Origin: Chara braunii | Taxonomy: Eukaryota > Streptophyta > Charophyceae > Charales > Characeae | Reading direction: 5' to 3' | Assembly: GCA_003427395.1 (NCBI GenBank) | Contig: BFEA01000347.1 | Coordinates: 1,515,208-1,544,167, forward strand | DNA length: 28,960 nucleotides | In this document: positions 19,590 to 28,960 of the stretch, piece by piece | Layout: every line of letters starts with the position of its first letter | Position numbering within the stretch: position 1 is the stretch's first letter | Translations under genes and position numbers: made by a program | The notes under the pieces: generated by a model | What the model saw: the letters and a program-made list of their open reading frames with translations, nothing else | Told to the model about the DNA's origin: nothing | Database searches by the model: none

Positions 19590-20294
19590 GTGTACTATGG
19601 CTCCAAAATCGTATGATCTCCTACTCAGGGCGTCCGCAATTACGTTGTACTTGCCCTTCAATGGCTTAAGCTCAAAGTCATATTGGTCTATTTCTGCGTC
19701 CCACCTAGTCAACTTAGGTGTCATCTTGGCCTGCGTCTTCAACCATCTAAAGGTCTCGTGGTCAGAATATACTTTGAAGTGCCTCCCTAGCAGATAATGT
19801 TTTCAGTGATCTAGAGCCTGCCTGAGAGCGTAGAGTTTTCTCTCGTACGTCGAGGTAGCTACCTTCTCTGAGGGCATCCTCGCGGACATGAACTCTACGA
19901 GTCTATAGCCATGACCGTCATCTTGCTGCAACACGGCGCCTATCCTATACTGACTTGCGTCCGTGGTGACGACAAATCGCAAGGACGGATCAGCTACTTT
20001 GAGGACAAGATACTCTATTAACGCGCGCTTTAACTTCTTGAGCGCAGACGTACAGTCTTTGTCCCATTGCCAGATTGCGTCTTTCTTAAGCAACCTGCGC
20101 AGGGGAGCGGCGATAGTAGAAAAGTTTCTCACAAACTTTCTATAGTAGTTAGCTAGGCCTAGGAACGACCGCAACTCTGTCAATGTACGGGGCGTCGGCC
20201 AATCCCTAATCACCGCTATCTTACTGTCCTCTGGCTTAAGGCCAACTCCGTCCAACACGTGGCCCAAGTACAACTTGTGTCTTGCCCCACTCAC
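19590..20294 (-). pseudogene. RT thumb and RNase H (broken)
   Basis: 20294-19803 begins with LYLGHVLDGVGLKPE of the RT connection and continues RSFLGLANYYRKF. It then gives the RNase H start TTDASQYRIGAVLQQ (first catalytic Asp) and STYERKLYALRQALDH (catalytic Glu in the YERK context). An in-frame TGA at 19803-19805 interrupts. After it, KVYSDHETFRWL (third acidic position) and the tether NVIADALSR follow down to about 19600. RNase H would remove RNA from the RNA-DNA hybrid. Confidence 0.9.
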
Positions 20295-21351
20295 ACTTCT
20301 TTGCGTTGATCTTGAAGTTAGCCTCTCGTAGCTTCTCCAAGACCTGCCTCAAATGACCCTGGTGCTCCTGGAGGGCCTTGCTAAAAATTAAGATATCATC
20401 TAAATAGACTACTACAAAGTTATCTAACTATAGTCTAAACAGGTCATTCATACAACGCTGAAAAGTAGCTGGCGTGTTGGTTAGTCCAAAGGTCATCACT
20501 ATGAACTCGTAGTGCTCGTAACGAGTTCGGAACGCAGTCTTGTACTGGTCATCAGGATGGACCTCTATCTGATGATAACTGGACTTCAGATCTATCTTGG
20601 AGAAATACTTACAACCCTGCACCCGATCTAGGAGATCGTCTATCATGGGCAGCGGTTCAACATTCTTCACTGTAATCGCATTCAAACCCCTATAGTCTAT
20701 ACACATACGCAGCTCTCCTTCATTCTTTGGGACAAACGAGACTGGTGCTCCAAAAGAAGACGAACTGAGTCTGATCCAACCTTTCTCAAGGAGTTCGTCT
20801 AACTGCTTGCGAAGCTCCTCTAACTCTCTAGGGGACATCCTGTAAACTGCACCCTTAGGAGTTCTACTGCCAGACTCTATCTCTATCCTGTGCTGGATGG
20901 GTCGCGACACTACTGTCGGCGACTCAGTTAAGTTTTTGAACTCTTCCAGCAGCTTGGCTATGGTTGGATCCGTGAAACTCACTTCTTCCTTGGCCTCAGT
21001 GGCAGGTCTAACGTAGACTACAAAGACCTGGTCTTCTAACTGCTCCTTCTTCACTAACCGCGCGAACGCGGGAGCACTGAGACAACAGTGTACCAAGGTG
21101 TTATCTACACCGGACACATGGAACAGGCGGGCAGTCTTGACCTCGCCTGATGGGCTAGAGACCCTACACTCATGCTCTCTCAAATGGAGTGTGGCCTTTG
21201 CTGCCTCTCCCCAATCCATTCCCAATACTACGTCGAAAGGAAGGTCATCTTGTACGAGGAGAGTCAAGGAATGAAAAAATTTCTCCACCTTCCCAACTTT
21301 CTCTAGGCGAAAATACGCCTGGACTCCCTCTACATAGTCCTCAACACGCAT
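20295..21351 (-). pseudogene. Reverse transcriptase (broken)
   Basis: 21351-20428 carries CIDYRGLN, PLPMIDDLLDRV, KIDLKSSYHQIEVHPDD (first catalytic Asp), KTAFRTRYEHYEF and GLTNTPATFQRCMN. The frame then meets a TAG at 20428-20430. YLDDILIFSK follows, with the catalytic YLDD at 20395-20406, and a one-base frameshift near 20290 leads into the next segment. The N-terminal ~100 residues of this frame, containing LPFDVVLGMDW, are the end of the protease. Motif spacing is normal for Ty3/gypsy RT, so only the reading frame is lost. Confidence 0.93.
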
Positions 21352-21545
21352 TGTGCGGTTGTCTGCGAGGACACTGACTATGGGGTCTGCTAACTTCTGG
21401 ACTTTTAGTCATAGCCTTAGCTTCTTCAGCGCCTTACGACTAATATAACTGCGGGTGGCCCCTGAGTCTATAAGGGCCCCTACCCTGCTCCTGAAAACTT
21501 CTATATCTACCAAGATTAGCTGTCCTTTACTCTCTTTCTTCATCT
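21352..21545 (-). pseudogene. Aspartic protease active-site region
   Basis: GALIDSGATRSYISRKALKK, with the DSGA catalytic motif at 21457-21468, is in frame from about 21540 down to a TGA-type stop near 21410. The rest of the protease (LPFDVVLGMDW) is at the start of the RT frame. It is the retropepsin-type enzyme that would cut Gag-Pol. Confidence 0.85.
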
Positions 21546-22339
21546 TGGCCTAGACTGGCATTCTCTCCCTTAACTCTTCTGCCACACCTGTGAGGGACGT
21601 GCCTAAAGAGACGCTAACACAGGCGGTCGCCGGACAACTAGCTAGGCACGAGCCTGCAACCTGTGTCATACGCTCATGTGGGTTGGGAGTGTCTTGTTCG
21701 GGCGCGCTCACTTCTCCACATGACCTTAATGGAGGGGCAATTGCGACCCCTGCTGGCGGCTGCCTTTTGACTGCTGGGCAGCCCAACGGGCCTGTCTATA
21801 CTGTGGACAAAATTTAATTACGTGGGCCGGGTTACCACAAAATACGCACTGACCCAGGTTCACGCGTTCCTGCCATAAACGCTGGTCCAAGCCCAAATCT
21901 TCCCAAGGCCTGCCCTGTGGCAAGCCTGGGTGCCATCCTCCTTGAGGTGCCCTTCCAGCTCTTCGATGTGGGGACCAATTACGCTAGCGATTTGGCGGGG
22001 GATCTTGACCCCTACCTCCCACTTGGCGGTTTCCCTGTCCGCCAACCCCCTGTGCGCCTGGTCCCGGCCTCCCGTGACCTGATCCCTTTGGCCCTGACCT
22101 CCTCCTCTACCTTGCGGCCTCCCTCCAGCCGCGGCAGCAGCATAAGACCTCCCCTGTCCTACACTACTATCCTCTTCCTCTAGGCCACACTCAATCTGAC
22201 TGTATGGGACCTCATCAGTACCACCTTCCTCTAATGTAAGGATCATATGATCCTTGGCCTTAACTTGGCCAGAGATGGTACAACCTTTCCGCTTTTTCCC
22301 CTTATCCAAGTCCTTGTGCCAGAAAGTAGTAACTGACAT
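21546..22339 (-). pseudogene. Gag C-terminal linker and zinc knuckle
   Basis: 22339-21860 is a charged, glycine-rich linker (SYAAAAAGGRPQGRGGGQGQ) in the same frame as upstream gag, separated only by a TAG at 22343-22345. After a frameshift, 21923-21726 encodes CVFCGNPAHVIKFC, a CX2CX4HX4C zinc knuckle typical of nucleocapsid. Further breaks occur before the protease at about 21545. Confidence 0.88.
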
Positions 22340-22342
22340 GGA

Positions 22343-23678
22343 CTATGACTCATACAGGACGACTTCTCTACTCAGCGTATCATAAGTGATGCCGGCCTGT
22401 TGAGATTTGTCAAAGAAGTGCCCACGCAGGGCCTCTGGCATGGCACGATAAAATAATTGAACCAATTGGGTCTCAGTGACCCCATGGTCTGGGACGGCTA
22501 CCAAGTCGTCCATGGTGCCCTTGAGTGCTCTTGCACTCCTCCACTGTCGTGAGTGGATCGTTTGTAGCTTTTTAGAGGCGCGAACTCCTCTCGTTGGATC
22601 TGCAAATCGCTCCTCCAGGAGCTTGAAGAATTGAGGGAGAGTGGTGATCTTGGAATATGCAACCATGTTGTTTTTACAACTGGCTGCGTGCGCAAGAGAC
22701 CTAGCAAAACTAGCCGCCTCATCCTTAAGGCCCTGGAAGGCCACGAGGACTTGTTCCTCTGGCAGGATGTGCTGTAAATAAATGTAACTGTTGACACTGG
22801 CCTCCCAGTTGTCTAAGTTCTCCTCCTTCTTACCCCTGTATGCATCTGGAAACTTTAGCTTAACCGGGTCCTTATGGGGTCTGGCCTCGCCCTCTACAGC
22901 GGCTATGGCTTTGGCACCCTCAATGGCGCCCTCACAGAACTTCCCCACGTTGTCCCTTAATTGCTTTACTTCGCCCCCAATGTGGGTGACGATCTCGCGC
23001 GCAAACTCCCTCAACCCTGACCGCATGGCACTTAAGGCTACATTCTGGCTCCAACTGGCCTGACGCTCCTCCATCAAGGCCTTGCTCAACACCCCCAGGT
23101 AACCCAACACCTTGTCCCACTTGGCCTTGTCATCTGGTTGGGCCAACACTTCCTGCCTGCACACCTGCACTTTTGCCACCTCTGCGGTGAGTTCATTGAC
23201 TGCCTCTCTCCTCCTCTTCTTCTCCCTCTTCATCCTCAACTTCCATGTCAATTTCTGCTCCTCCTCCCTTTCTCGCCGTTCCATAGGATCTGTCATTGCT
23301 GCTAGCTCACTGGCTAGCGCAACCCTCTCATCCTCATTTACATAAGATCCCGCCTCCTCGTCTTCTCCCAACGATAAATTAGCGACCCACTCGCTTATTT
23401 TTTTCTCAATCTCTGCATCTGTGTCTCTCTTCGTGCCAGTAATCCCCTCTTTACTCTCAATACACATTATCTTTTTTTTATCTTCTGCTGCCGCTTCCTT
23501 TCTCCATCTCCTCCTCCAATTCCTTCATCTTCCCCGCCTGCTCCTCTGCGATAGCCTTTAGCTTCGCCTGCTTCTCGCGCTCTTTCCTCTCCCTGTTTTT
23601 TTTTACTAAGGCGGTCATCTTTTCTTGCTGCTCTTTGGTGTAGGGGCTCGCGTCTAATCCACTATGGGTCTCAACCAT
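22343..23678 (-). pseudogene. Gag polyprotein
   Basis: Starts at the ATG 23676-23678 (MVETHSGLDASPYTKEQQEK) with a lysine/glutamate-rich coiled-coil-like segment. A frameshift near the A-rich stretch at 23470-23490 moves into the 374-codon frame 23467-22343. Its first ~190 residues are again charged and helical. The rest is a retrotransposon gag (PF03732-like) capsid region: KLKFPDAYRGKKEENLDNW, LVAFQGLKDEAASFARSL and FYRAMPEALRGHFF. It ends at a TAG. The general style recalls gag proteins predicted from Chara braunii, from memory only. Confidence 0.88.
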
Positions 23679-23937
23679 GGTGATAAGTGTACAACCGGAT
23701 TAATGGTTCCAAACCTCACCACGTAGACTCTGACCCCTGACTGACAAACCTACTGACTCGATCTAATGACTCACAAAATCCTGACAGGGATCCTGCCAAC
23801 TAGAATCACTAGCCTAGACCTATGCTATGGCCGTCACTACTAGACCTGTTGCTGATCAGGAGGCATTTAAGGAGATCCCCCGTAACTCCTCAAGAATTCT
23901 TTAACGTCGCAGATAGGACGACATGATCAGCTTGGTC

Positions 23938-24275
23938 TGACCTGTTGCATCAGCCTACAACGCAGCCTTTCGGGCCTACCGTGCCACACCGAGCAGCCCG
24001 CCGGTCAGTACCGGTCCTTGGGAGGGTTTGACCTCCGGGACAGTCGAGTCGTCAGACACAACCTTTAGCCTTACTAGGTCCGGTAGGGGTTTGGGTCAAC
24101 AAGGCCCTCAACATTTAAGACTGCCTGTTGTGTCAGCCGACAACTCCGCCATTCAAGCCCACCGTGTCACACCCAATTCGAGCCCCGCCGGTCAACACCG
24201 GTCCTTGGGAGGGTTAGGCCTCCGAGACAGTGAGATTAGACACGGTATCAACTCTACTAAGTCAGGTAGGGGTTT
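23938..24275. repeat. Tandem duplication, ~183-bp unit, in leader
   Basis: CCTGTTG...CCACACC...CCGCCGGTCA-ACCGGTCCTTGGGAGGGTT...GGTAGGGGTTT occurs at about 23941 and again at about 24124. Part of the second unit (24174-24209) is the fragment found next to the Nextera adapter. Confidence 0.75.
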
Positions 24276-24889
24276 TGATATCCAGACCCTATCCTTCATC
24301 CACATAATACTATCACCTAGGACAGAAGAGACTCGATGCAGAAAGAATAGACAAACAAAATGGACTCAACAAGTACCAAGGGGTGTGTGCACATCCATAG
24401 GGCGAGGGGTAGGCTGAAGGCTTGGCGAGATTTTACCAACTCCAGCTTGGTCAAAGTCTTGGTCAACGCCTTGGTCAACAACCTTGGTCAACGCTGCTAT
24501 GACCCCCGGTCAACCCCCGATCAACTCCGGTAACCGCCGGTCAACACCTCCGGTCAACCCTCTTGGTCAACCCTCCGGTCAGCTATGACTGCCGGCTCTT
24601 TTTCCTCGCCAATCCTCTTCTTCCTCTTTACCTTCCTCGCCTCCTTTCACTCCGGCTGTCTTCTTCTTCTCTTTCTTCTTTTTTTTTTCTTTTTTTTTGA
24701 TCGGCCTTCTCTTCACCTCACGGCTATGACCGCTTTCTCTCCCTTCTCGATCTCTCCCCCTCTGTCCGTCTCTCTCCCTCCTTCGTTACTCCGTGATGAT
24801 GCTCCGCGGCTATGGCCGCTTCTTCTTCCTCCACGTGGGACTGCACAGTCCGCCTAACAGGTACGTAACAGCCAAACTTGTATCACTCA

Positions 24890-24904
24890 TCTCTCTCTCC
24901 CTCC

Positions 24905-24971
<67 letters not shown>

Positions 24972-25029
24972 CGTAGCGATATCTTCAGCGTAACAGGTAC
25001 GTAGTAAACCAATCTTGTATCGCTCAACC

Positions 25030-25094
<65 letters not shown>
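24890..25094. repeat. Two (CT)n microsatellites with terminal (GC)n
   Basis: CT-rich 24890-24969 and 25034-25080, the second followed by GCGCGCGCGCGCGC (25081-25094). Each is preceded by a copy of AACAGGTACGTA...TTGTATC. Confidence 0.93.
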
Positions 25095-25242
25095 AATATT
25101 CTTCTTCATCGTGGTCTTCTTTGCAGGTGCGCGGCAACTTCTCCAAACTCTAGTCCGCTATGGCGGACTATCATCTTCGGTGGCCACCTCTGCTATGGCG
25201 CATCAGGCCCTGTACACGACGACACGCATGGAATAACGGGTA

Positions 25243-25257
25243 CCATCTCCGATACCA
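25243..25257 (-). other. Primer binding site, initiator-Met tRNA type
   Basis: Minus-strand TGGTATCGGAGATGG, one base from the LTR end at 25259. Plant initiator-Met PBS is typically TGGTATCAGAGC, so this matches with one change in the first 11 bases. Confidence 0.85.
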
Positions 25258-25258
25258 A

Positions 25259-26110
25259 TGCAATCAGACTCGTTCTTATTCACACTTTTCATGCATGTAA
25301 ACAGCAGCGCAACAAACTGGCGACATGCGCCCACTCAAAACTCAGAGATACGAGATACAAGTCCACTTTCAACTGGCTATGGTGACCCAGCGCCCAAACA
25401 ACTTACTGTTCACACACACCGGATCACCCTGGATATCCCACACACGTCACTCTGAACACTCACACATACACACTCACACTTCACACTAACTACAGCTATG
25501 GCAGCAATGGCTACCTCTACCCTATCGCTATACTAAGCTCCTTCTCTCTCGCCCTCTGCGTCCTCCGGACTCACTGCAGACCCTCTTGCAAAAGTCGCTG
25601 TGACAGCGCTTCCGTATGGCTCGCGCAGGAATGAACGAAAGGATGGGCGCTGCCTCTTGATTTATACTTCGGAAACTTGTTGGTCTGCCCTTTGCCATCG
25701 GCCCATAGTGTACACAGTCCCCCGTGGTACTTGCTGGAACGGACTGGGACGGATTGGACTTTACCGCGAACTGTCTGTAGACTCACTGCTATCCTACCGT
25801 CGTCGTACTGCGATTGCACTGCAGTTTAGTCCACCACTTGCCTCGCCATTTGACCACTTGCCCACTTGCCGACCTTCTAGAAGTACTGCAGCTAGACTTC
25901 TGGAACTTGCTACGACTTCTCCCTATAGACCTACAGATCAAACCCCTGCTGCTTGTGGACCTACGACAGACCTACCAACTGTCTACGAATACACAGGTCA
26001 CAGGTTCAACTCTCGGGGTCTACACCGATACTGTACATGGGTAGGATGAGGTCTAGGGATCGAGCCCTGGGTATTGCATCTACTACTGCTAAAAGGTGAA
26101 AACCGTTTCA
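25259..26110 (-). repeat. 5' LTR (852 bp)
   Basis: Starts TGAAACGGTTTTCACC at 26110 and ends GATTGCA at 25259 (TG...CA). Partner of 17199-18057. Confidence 0.95.
25659..25666 (-). promoter_or_regulatory. LTR TATA box
   Basis: Minus-strand TATAAATC (plus-strand GATTTATA), preserved in the other LTR at 17605-17612. It lies ~445 bp into the LTR, a plausible U3/R position. Confidence 0.55.
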
Positions 26111-26872
26111 ATGTGCTCTATTTGAGGAAAAATAGCAACTCCCTCCAATCTGTGCGTTATAAAAAAATATGATTTATTAGCCGATCAGACGTAGAAAACG
26201 AATTTTAGTTGATTTTATTTTCAACTTTTAGTATTTAATTCGATATATTTAAAAATTTTAAGGGAATTTTCTAGTTAAATTCCTTAATTATTTGCTACAT
26301 TTTATTCTTTTTCGAGAGTTCGGTATGTCGGTTTTGCGAGGGGAAGGTCTCAAAATTTCGAAAAATAACTTCCGAACAAAATCACACCTGGCGTGCGCCA
26401 CGGAAAATAGCTCAGATGTCCAGTTATAACACATAATAATATTTTTATTTAAAAATTTTAATTTACTAGATTGCAGTTAAATTGTTATATCCGAGTTTCC
26501 CTCCGCCGGTTTCACCCGCGAGGGGGGTCTCAAAACGTTCGGACAAGTGAACCGCCCAACTTTGGTTTGGATATTTGCCGGGCAAAGTCGTTGGATTCTG
26601 AAGTTAGAATTAAAAGAAGCGTAAAACTATAATTAAATTATATTAGCTAAGTAGGGTTTCGAGCCATTAGGGTTCTCATTCTCTCGCATACCCGCACGCA
26701 CATCGCCGAACGTTTTCACGCAATGGAACTTGACACAATTATACTTGTGTGTATAACGAAACTTTCCAACGGATCAGATTTGTTTTTATTAACCCTTTTT
26801 AGTAATAATAAAAAAAAACAAAAAGATTCGAAAATTTGGTATTTTTAATCAAATTAACAGGGCTGTTGGTGC
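26111..26872 (+). repeat. Composite repeat, copy B, right part after insertion
   Basis: Starts with target duplication ATGT and GCTCTATTTGA. Matches 7349 to about 8060 of copy A, completing tandem unit 1 and the first ~150 bp of unit 2. Includes the paired TAGGGTTT/TTAGGGTT motifs near 26654-26675. Confidence 0.88.
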
Positions 26873-27125
26873 CAGGGTTGTCACCCGGGGACCCCCGGGA
26901 GCAAAGCCGGGGGCGAGATTTCACCCCCGGACCCCCTCCCGCGGGGGCGATGACCCCCGGTCCCCGCTGAAGATCCCCACGCCCGTCCGACCCCCGGCAC
27001 CCCCGCGGGACCCCGGCCCCAGCACCCAGCACCCCGGCTCCAGCCCCGGGACCCCCGCCGACCCTGGCCCCGCACCCCCGGTCCTCGCACCCTCCCGGCC
27101 CCGGCACCCGGTGTCGGGCGGCTCC
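26873..27125. repeat. C-rich/G-rich block with inverted repeats
   Basis: Plus strand is dominated by CCC-CCCCC tracts, so the minus strand has many closely spaced G tracts. It includes CCGGGGG/CCCCCGG separated by ~10 nt near 26909-26932. It breaks the homology of copy B abruptly. Three overlapping glycine/proline-rich minus-strand frames reflect composition only. Confidence 0.7.
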
Positions 27126-28604
27126 AGTCCTATGCCGCCCTTTACTTCCCTTATAAGAGCGCGCGACAAGGACTCTATTTAATTGTTTCTACTTGACAGG
27201 AACTCGGTGGACTATGGAAAAACGAGGCGACGGATCGACGCCTCGAGTGGCCACGCTATGACACTCAGTCTGGGTGGGGCTCGAGCACTCAAGGGCGATA
27301 TTTTAATGAAGTGGGCGTGAACGTAAGCCGCCGACGAGCATAAAGAGGCTACCGCAGCTGAGGGGGTTGCCGAGGGTTCGGGACGAAAGGCACGACCACA
27401 AGGAGCCTGAGTTGCACTAAAGGTCGGCGAAAAGCCGTAGGAAAAGGGGGTGTCGGGCACTTGACGCAAGGCTTCGGGCATCGCGAGAAGTGGCGGCCTC
27501 CGAAGTTACTACAGGCGACCAAATCCCTCGAACACCCTGCGTAGATGATGGTGGGGACCGGCCTTCTGGGCGGACCTTGGTGTTAATGAAAAGAGGCTCA
27601 CGGCCTAAGGCCCGGAATGGGACCGACGGCTTAGAATTTCGAAGGGGGCCCTGCACGATTTTACCAAGGGCCCGGTACCGCCTGTGGGTGGGGACCACCT
27701 AGGCTCAAATAGGCCCGAGGCAGGTTCAGGGAGAGCGTCGGTACCAGGGCGCTGCAAAAGGCCCGGTTCTCGACAAAAAGACCCGCCTCGCCAAAAACCC
27801 TTAGGGGGCCCAAACAGGCTCAGGCACAGGTCCGGTACCGGGCGCTGCAACTTGGCGGCAGCCCCGGAACACACGAAGGCTGGGACACACTTCGGGAAAG
27901 GGCCCGGCAAAGTATATAAGTCGAACCGGGCCCATGACAAGGGGGACTTCTCACTTGCGCACGGGAAGGGCGCACAGGCTGGCATACGGGAGTGCGCTGG
28001 CCCCTCACGCACTGGTTCCCGGACGGGGGAACGTTTGGAACGCACGAGAGAACAGGGACGGTCGTGCACCTGAAGTGCACGAGGGCTACACCTAGGGAAG
28101 GGCTGATCAGCAGCGGAGGAGAGGACACCAGCGGACGGAGTTTTCGGACAAGCGCACGGGCTAGCGCAGGGAACTGTGCTCGTTTCTCGCATACCGGACC
28201 CGAACCGGGACATCGTTTGCCCGGGTTGACTCGCACGGAGAGCTTGAGGGTGTGTACGTGAACCTGACCCTCACTGTGGACTGGATTCGTATGCACTGCA
28301 GGAGGATGCGAGCGCTAACATGAGAGTGGGAATGGCGAGAGAGAGGAGGGAAAGAGGAGCCGCGCGGAGGAAACGAACGGTGTGTGAGGTTGGGCAGGTG
28401 CAGGTCGCACTAGCAGAACCAGGAGGGAGAGCGGGAACACAGCTGAAGCGGGCGATCACCAGCAAGGGCGAGCGGAGCTGTGGGTGACCACTGTTACAAA
28501 ACGGGAAGCCGCCGGGCGGAACCATCACCGGAGCGTGCTCGCGGGGATTGTGCTGTGCACGAGAAACAGGCTGCGCACGAGAAACAAGCCGCGCGCTCGC
28601 ACGC

Positions 28605-28606
<2 letters not shown>
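27126..28606. other. GC-rich region, no recognisable gene
   Basis: Both strands have overlapping ORFs up to 202 codons, none with a recognisable motif, as expected of stop-poor GC-rich DNA. GGTACC-containing passages recur at about 27672, 27740 and 27834, with GGTACC(A)GGGCGCTGCAA twice. A TATATAAG lies at 27913-27920. It could be another repeat or an LTR-type region, but no boundary is visible. Confidence 0.5.

Positions 28607-28663
<57 letters not shown>
28607..28663. repeat. (GA)n microsatellite
   Basis: About 28 GA units. Confidence 0.95.
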
Positions 28664-28665
<2 letters not shown>

Positions 28666-28836
28666 GGGCGAATGGCGTGGATGGTCGTGCGAGGTGAACG
28701 AAGCCGCACAGCGCAAACGCGGTGGCGCGGGAAGGAGAGCTGACGCGCGGGAAAACAACGAGACAACGAGCTGCAGCGCGGGGAAACAACGAGCCGCGCG
28801 CGACGAGGATGAGCGGCGTGGGTGGATTAAGCGTGC

Positions 28837-28960
<124 letters not shown>

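Larger units (their letters stand above)
23679..25242 (-). other. Retrotransposon 5' leader (~1.56 kb)
   Basis: Lies between gag and the PBS. It includes a diverged ~183-bp tandem duplication (about 23938-24275), a cluster of GGTCAA motifs (24446-24580), pyrimidine-rich sequence with two (CT)n tracts, and a ~135-bp duplicated AACAGGTACGTA..TTGTATC..CTC block (24856 and 24991). No gene supported. Confidence 0.7.
17199..26110 (-). mobile_element. Degenerate Ty3/gypsy (chromovirus-like) LTR retrotransposon
   Basis: An 8.9-kb element read on the minus strand: 5' LTR 25259-26110, PBS 25243-25257, long leader, gag, zinc knuckle, protease, RT, RNase H, integrase, chromo-like module, PPT, 3' LTR 17199-18057, with ATGT target duplications. 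RT before integrase places it in Ty3/gypsy (Metaviridae). A chromo-like segment after integrase suggests a chromovirus. At least eight stops or frameshifts interrupt gag-pol and the LTRs differ by about 8% in the ~265 bp I compared, so it is old and inactive. It inserted into copy B of the composite repeat. Confidence 0.95.
11695..26872 (+). repeat. Composite repeat, copy B (interrupted by LTR element)
   Basis: Matches 1614 to about 8060 in order and orientation, split at 17198/26111 by the LTR retrotransposon. It ends abruptly at 26872 (GGGCTGTTGGTGC), where C-rich sequence begins, about 150 bp into tandem unit 2. ORF remnants carry internal stops, many at former CpG sites. Confidence 0.85.

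Noticed and set aside
24810-25109. Arg/Glu and Ser/Leu repeat ORFs in CT/GA tracts (also 10777-10980 and 28271-28922)
   Set aside because: Pure dinucleotide-repeat translation.
27913-27920. TATATAAG as a promoter
   Set aside because: Isolated match with no supported downstream gene.
27605-28296. Long overlapping ORFs in the GC-rich right end
   Set aside because: Stop-poor GC-rich DNA with open frames on both strands and no recognisable domain.

Overview
This is repeat-dominated eukaryotic nuclear DNA, most likely from a green plant or streptophyte alga. The evidence is a decayed Ty3/gypsy LTR retrotransposon with a chromodomain-like C terminus and an initiator-Met-type primer site, a plant-type U6 snRNA-derived segment, AAACCCTAA-type teloboxes, long GA/CT microsatellites and an assembly gap. 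The gag protein reminds me of repeat proteins predicted in Chara braunii, but that is memory, not a search. I see no intact host gene.

Layout. 1-1599: two direct copies of a ~350 bp block, period 1247. 1614-9370: copy A of an unclassified composite repeat, made of a chain of hairpins, a TATA box, a 54-bp minisatellite, a conserved spacer, two overlapping ORFs, a CCTAAGG-rich block and two tandem AT-rich units of ~1.4-1.6 kb. 9600-10335: a second hairpin chain with a U6-like segment. 10375-10526: a T-rich tract, then a 232-bp N gap. 10759-10832: an assembly artefact consisting of a 36-bp retroelement fragment plus a complete Nextera junction adapter. 10839-11690: a GA microsatellite and more hairpins. 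11695-26872: copy B of the composite repeat, interrupted by an 8.9-kb LTR retrotransposon on the minus strand (17199-26110, 4-bp target duplication). 26873-27125: a very C-rich block. 27126-28960: GC-rich sequence with no recognisable gene, ending in GA microsatellites.

How it fits together. The retrotransposon has LTRs, PBS, PPT, gag, protease, RT, RNase H, integrase and a chromo-like module in the usual order, but it is broken by many stops and frameshifts and its LTRs differ by roughly 8% over the part compared by hand. Copy A retains the uninterrupted insertion site. The composite repeat is the least explained part. Its two copies share a TATA box, serial hairpins, an 18-codon-period minisatellite and two ORFs that match no family I know. 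No polymerase, transposase or recombinase is visible in it, so it could be a non-autonomous mobile element or a segmental duplication.
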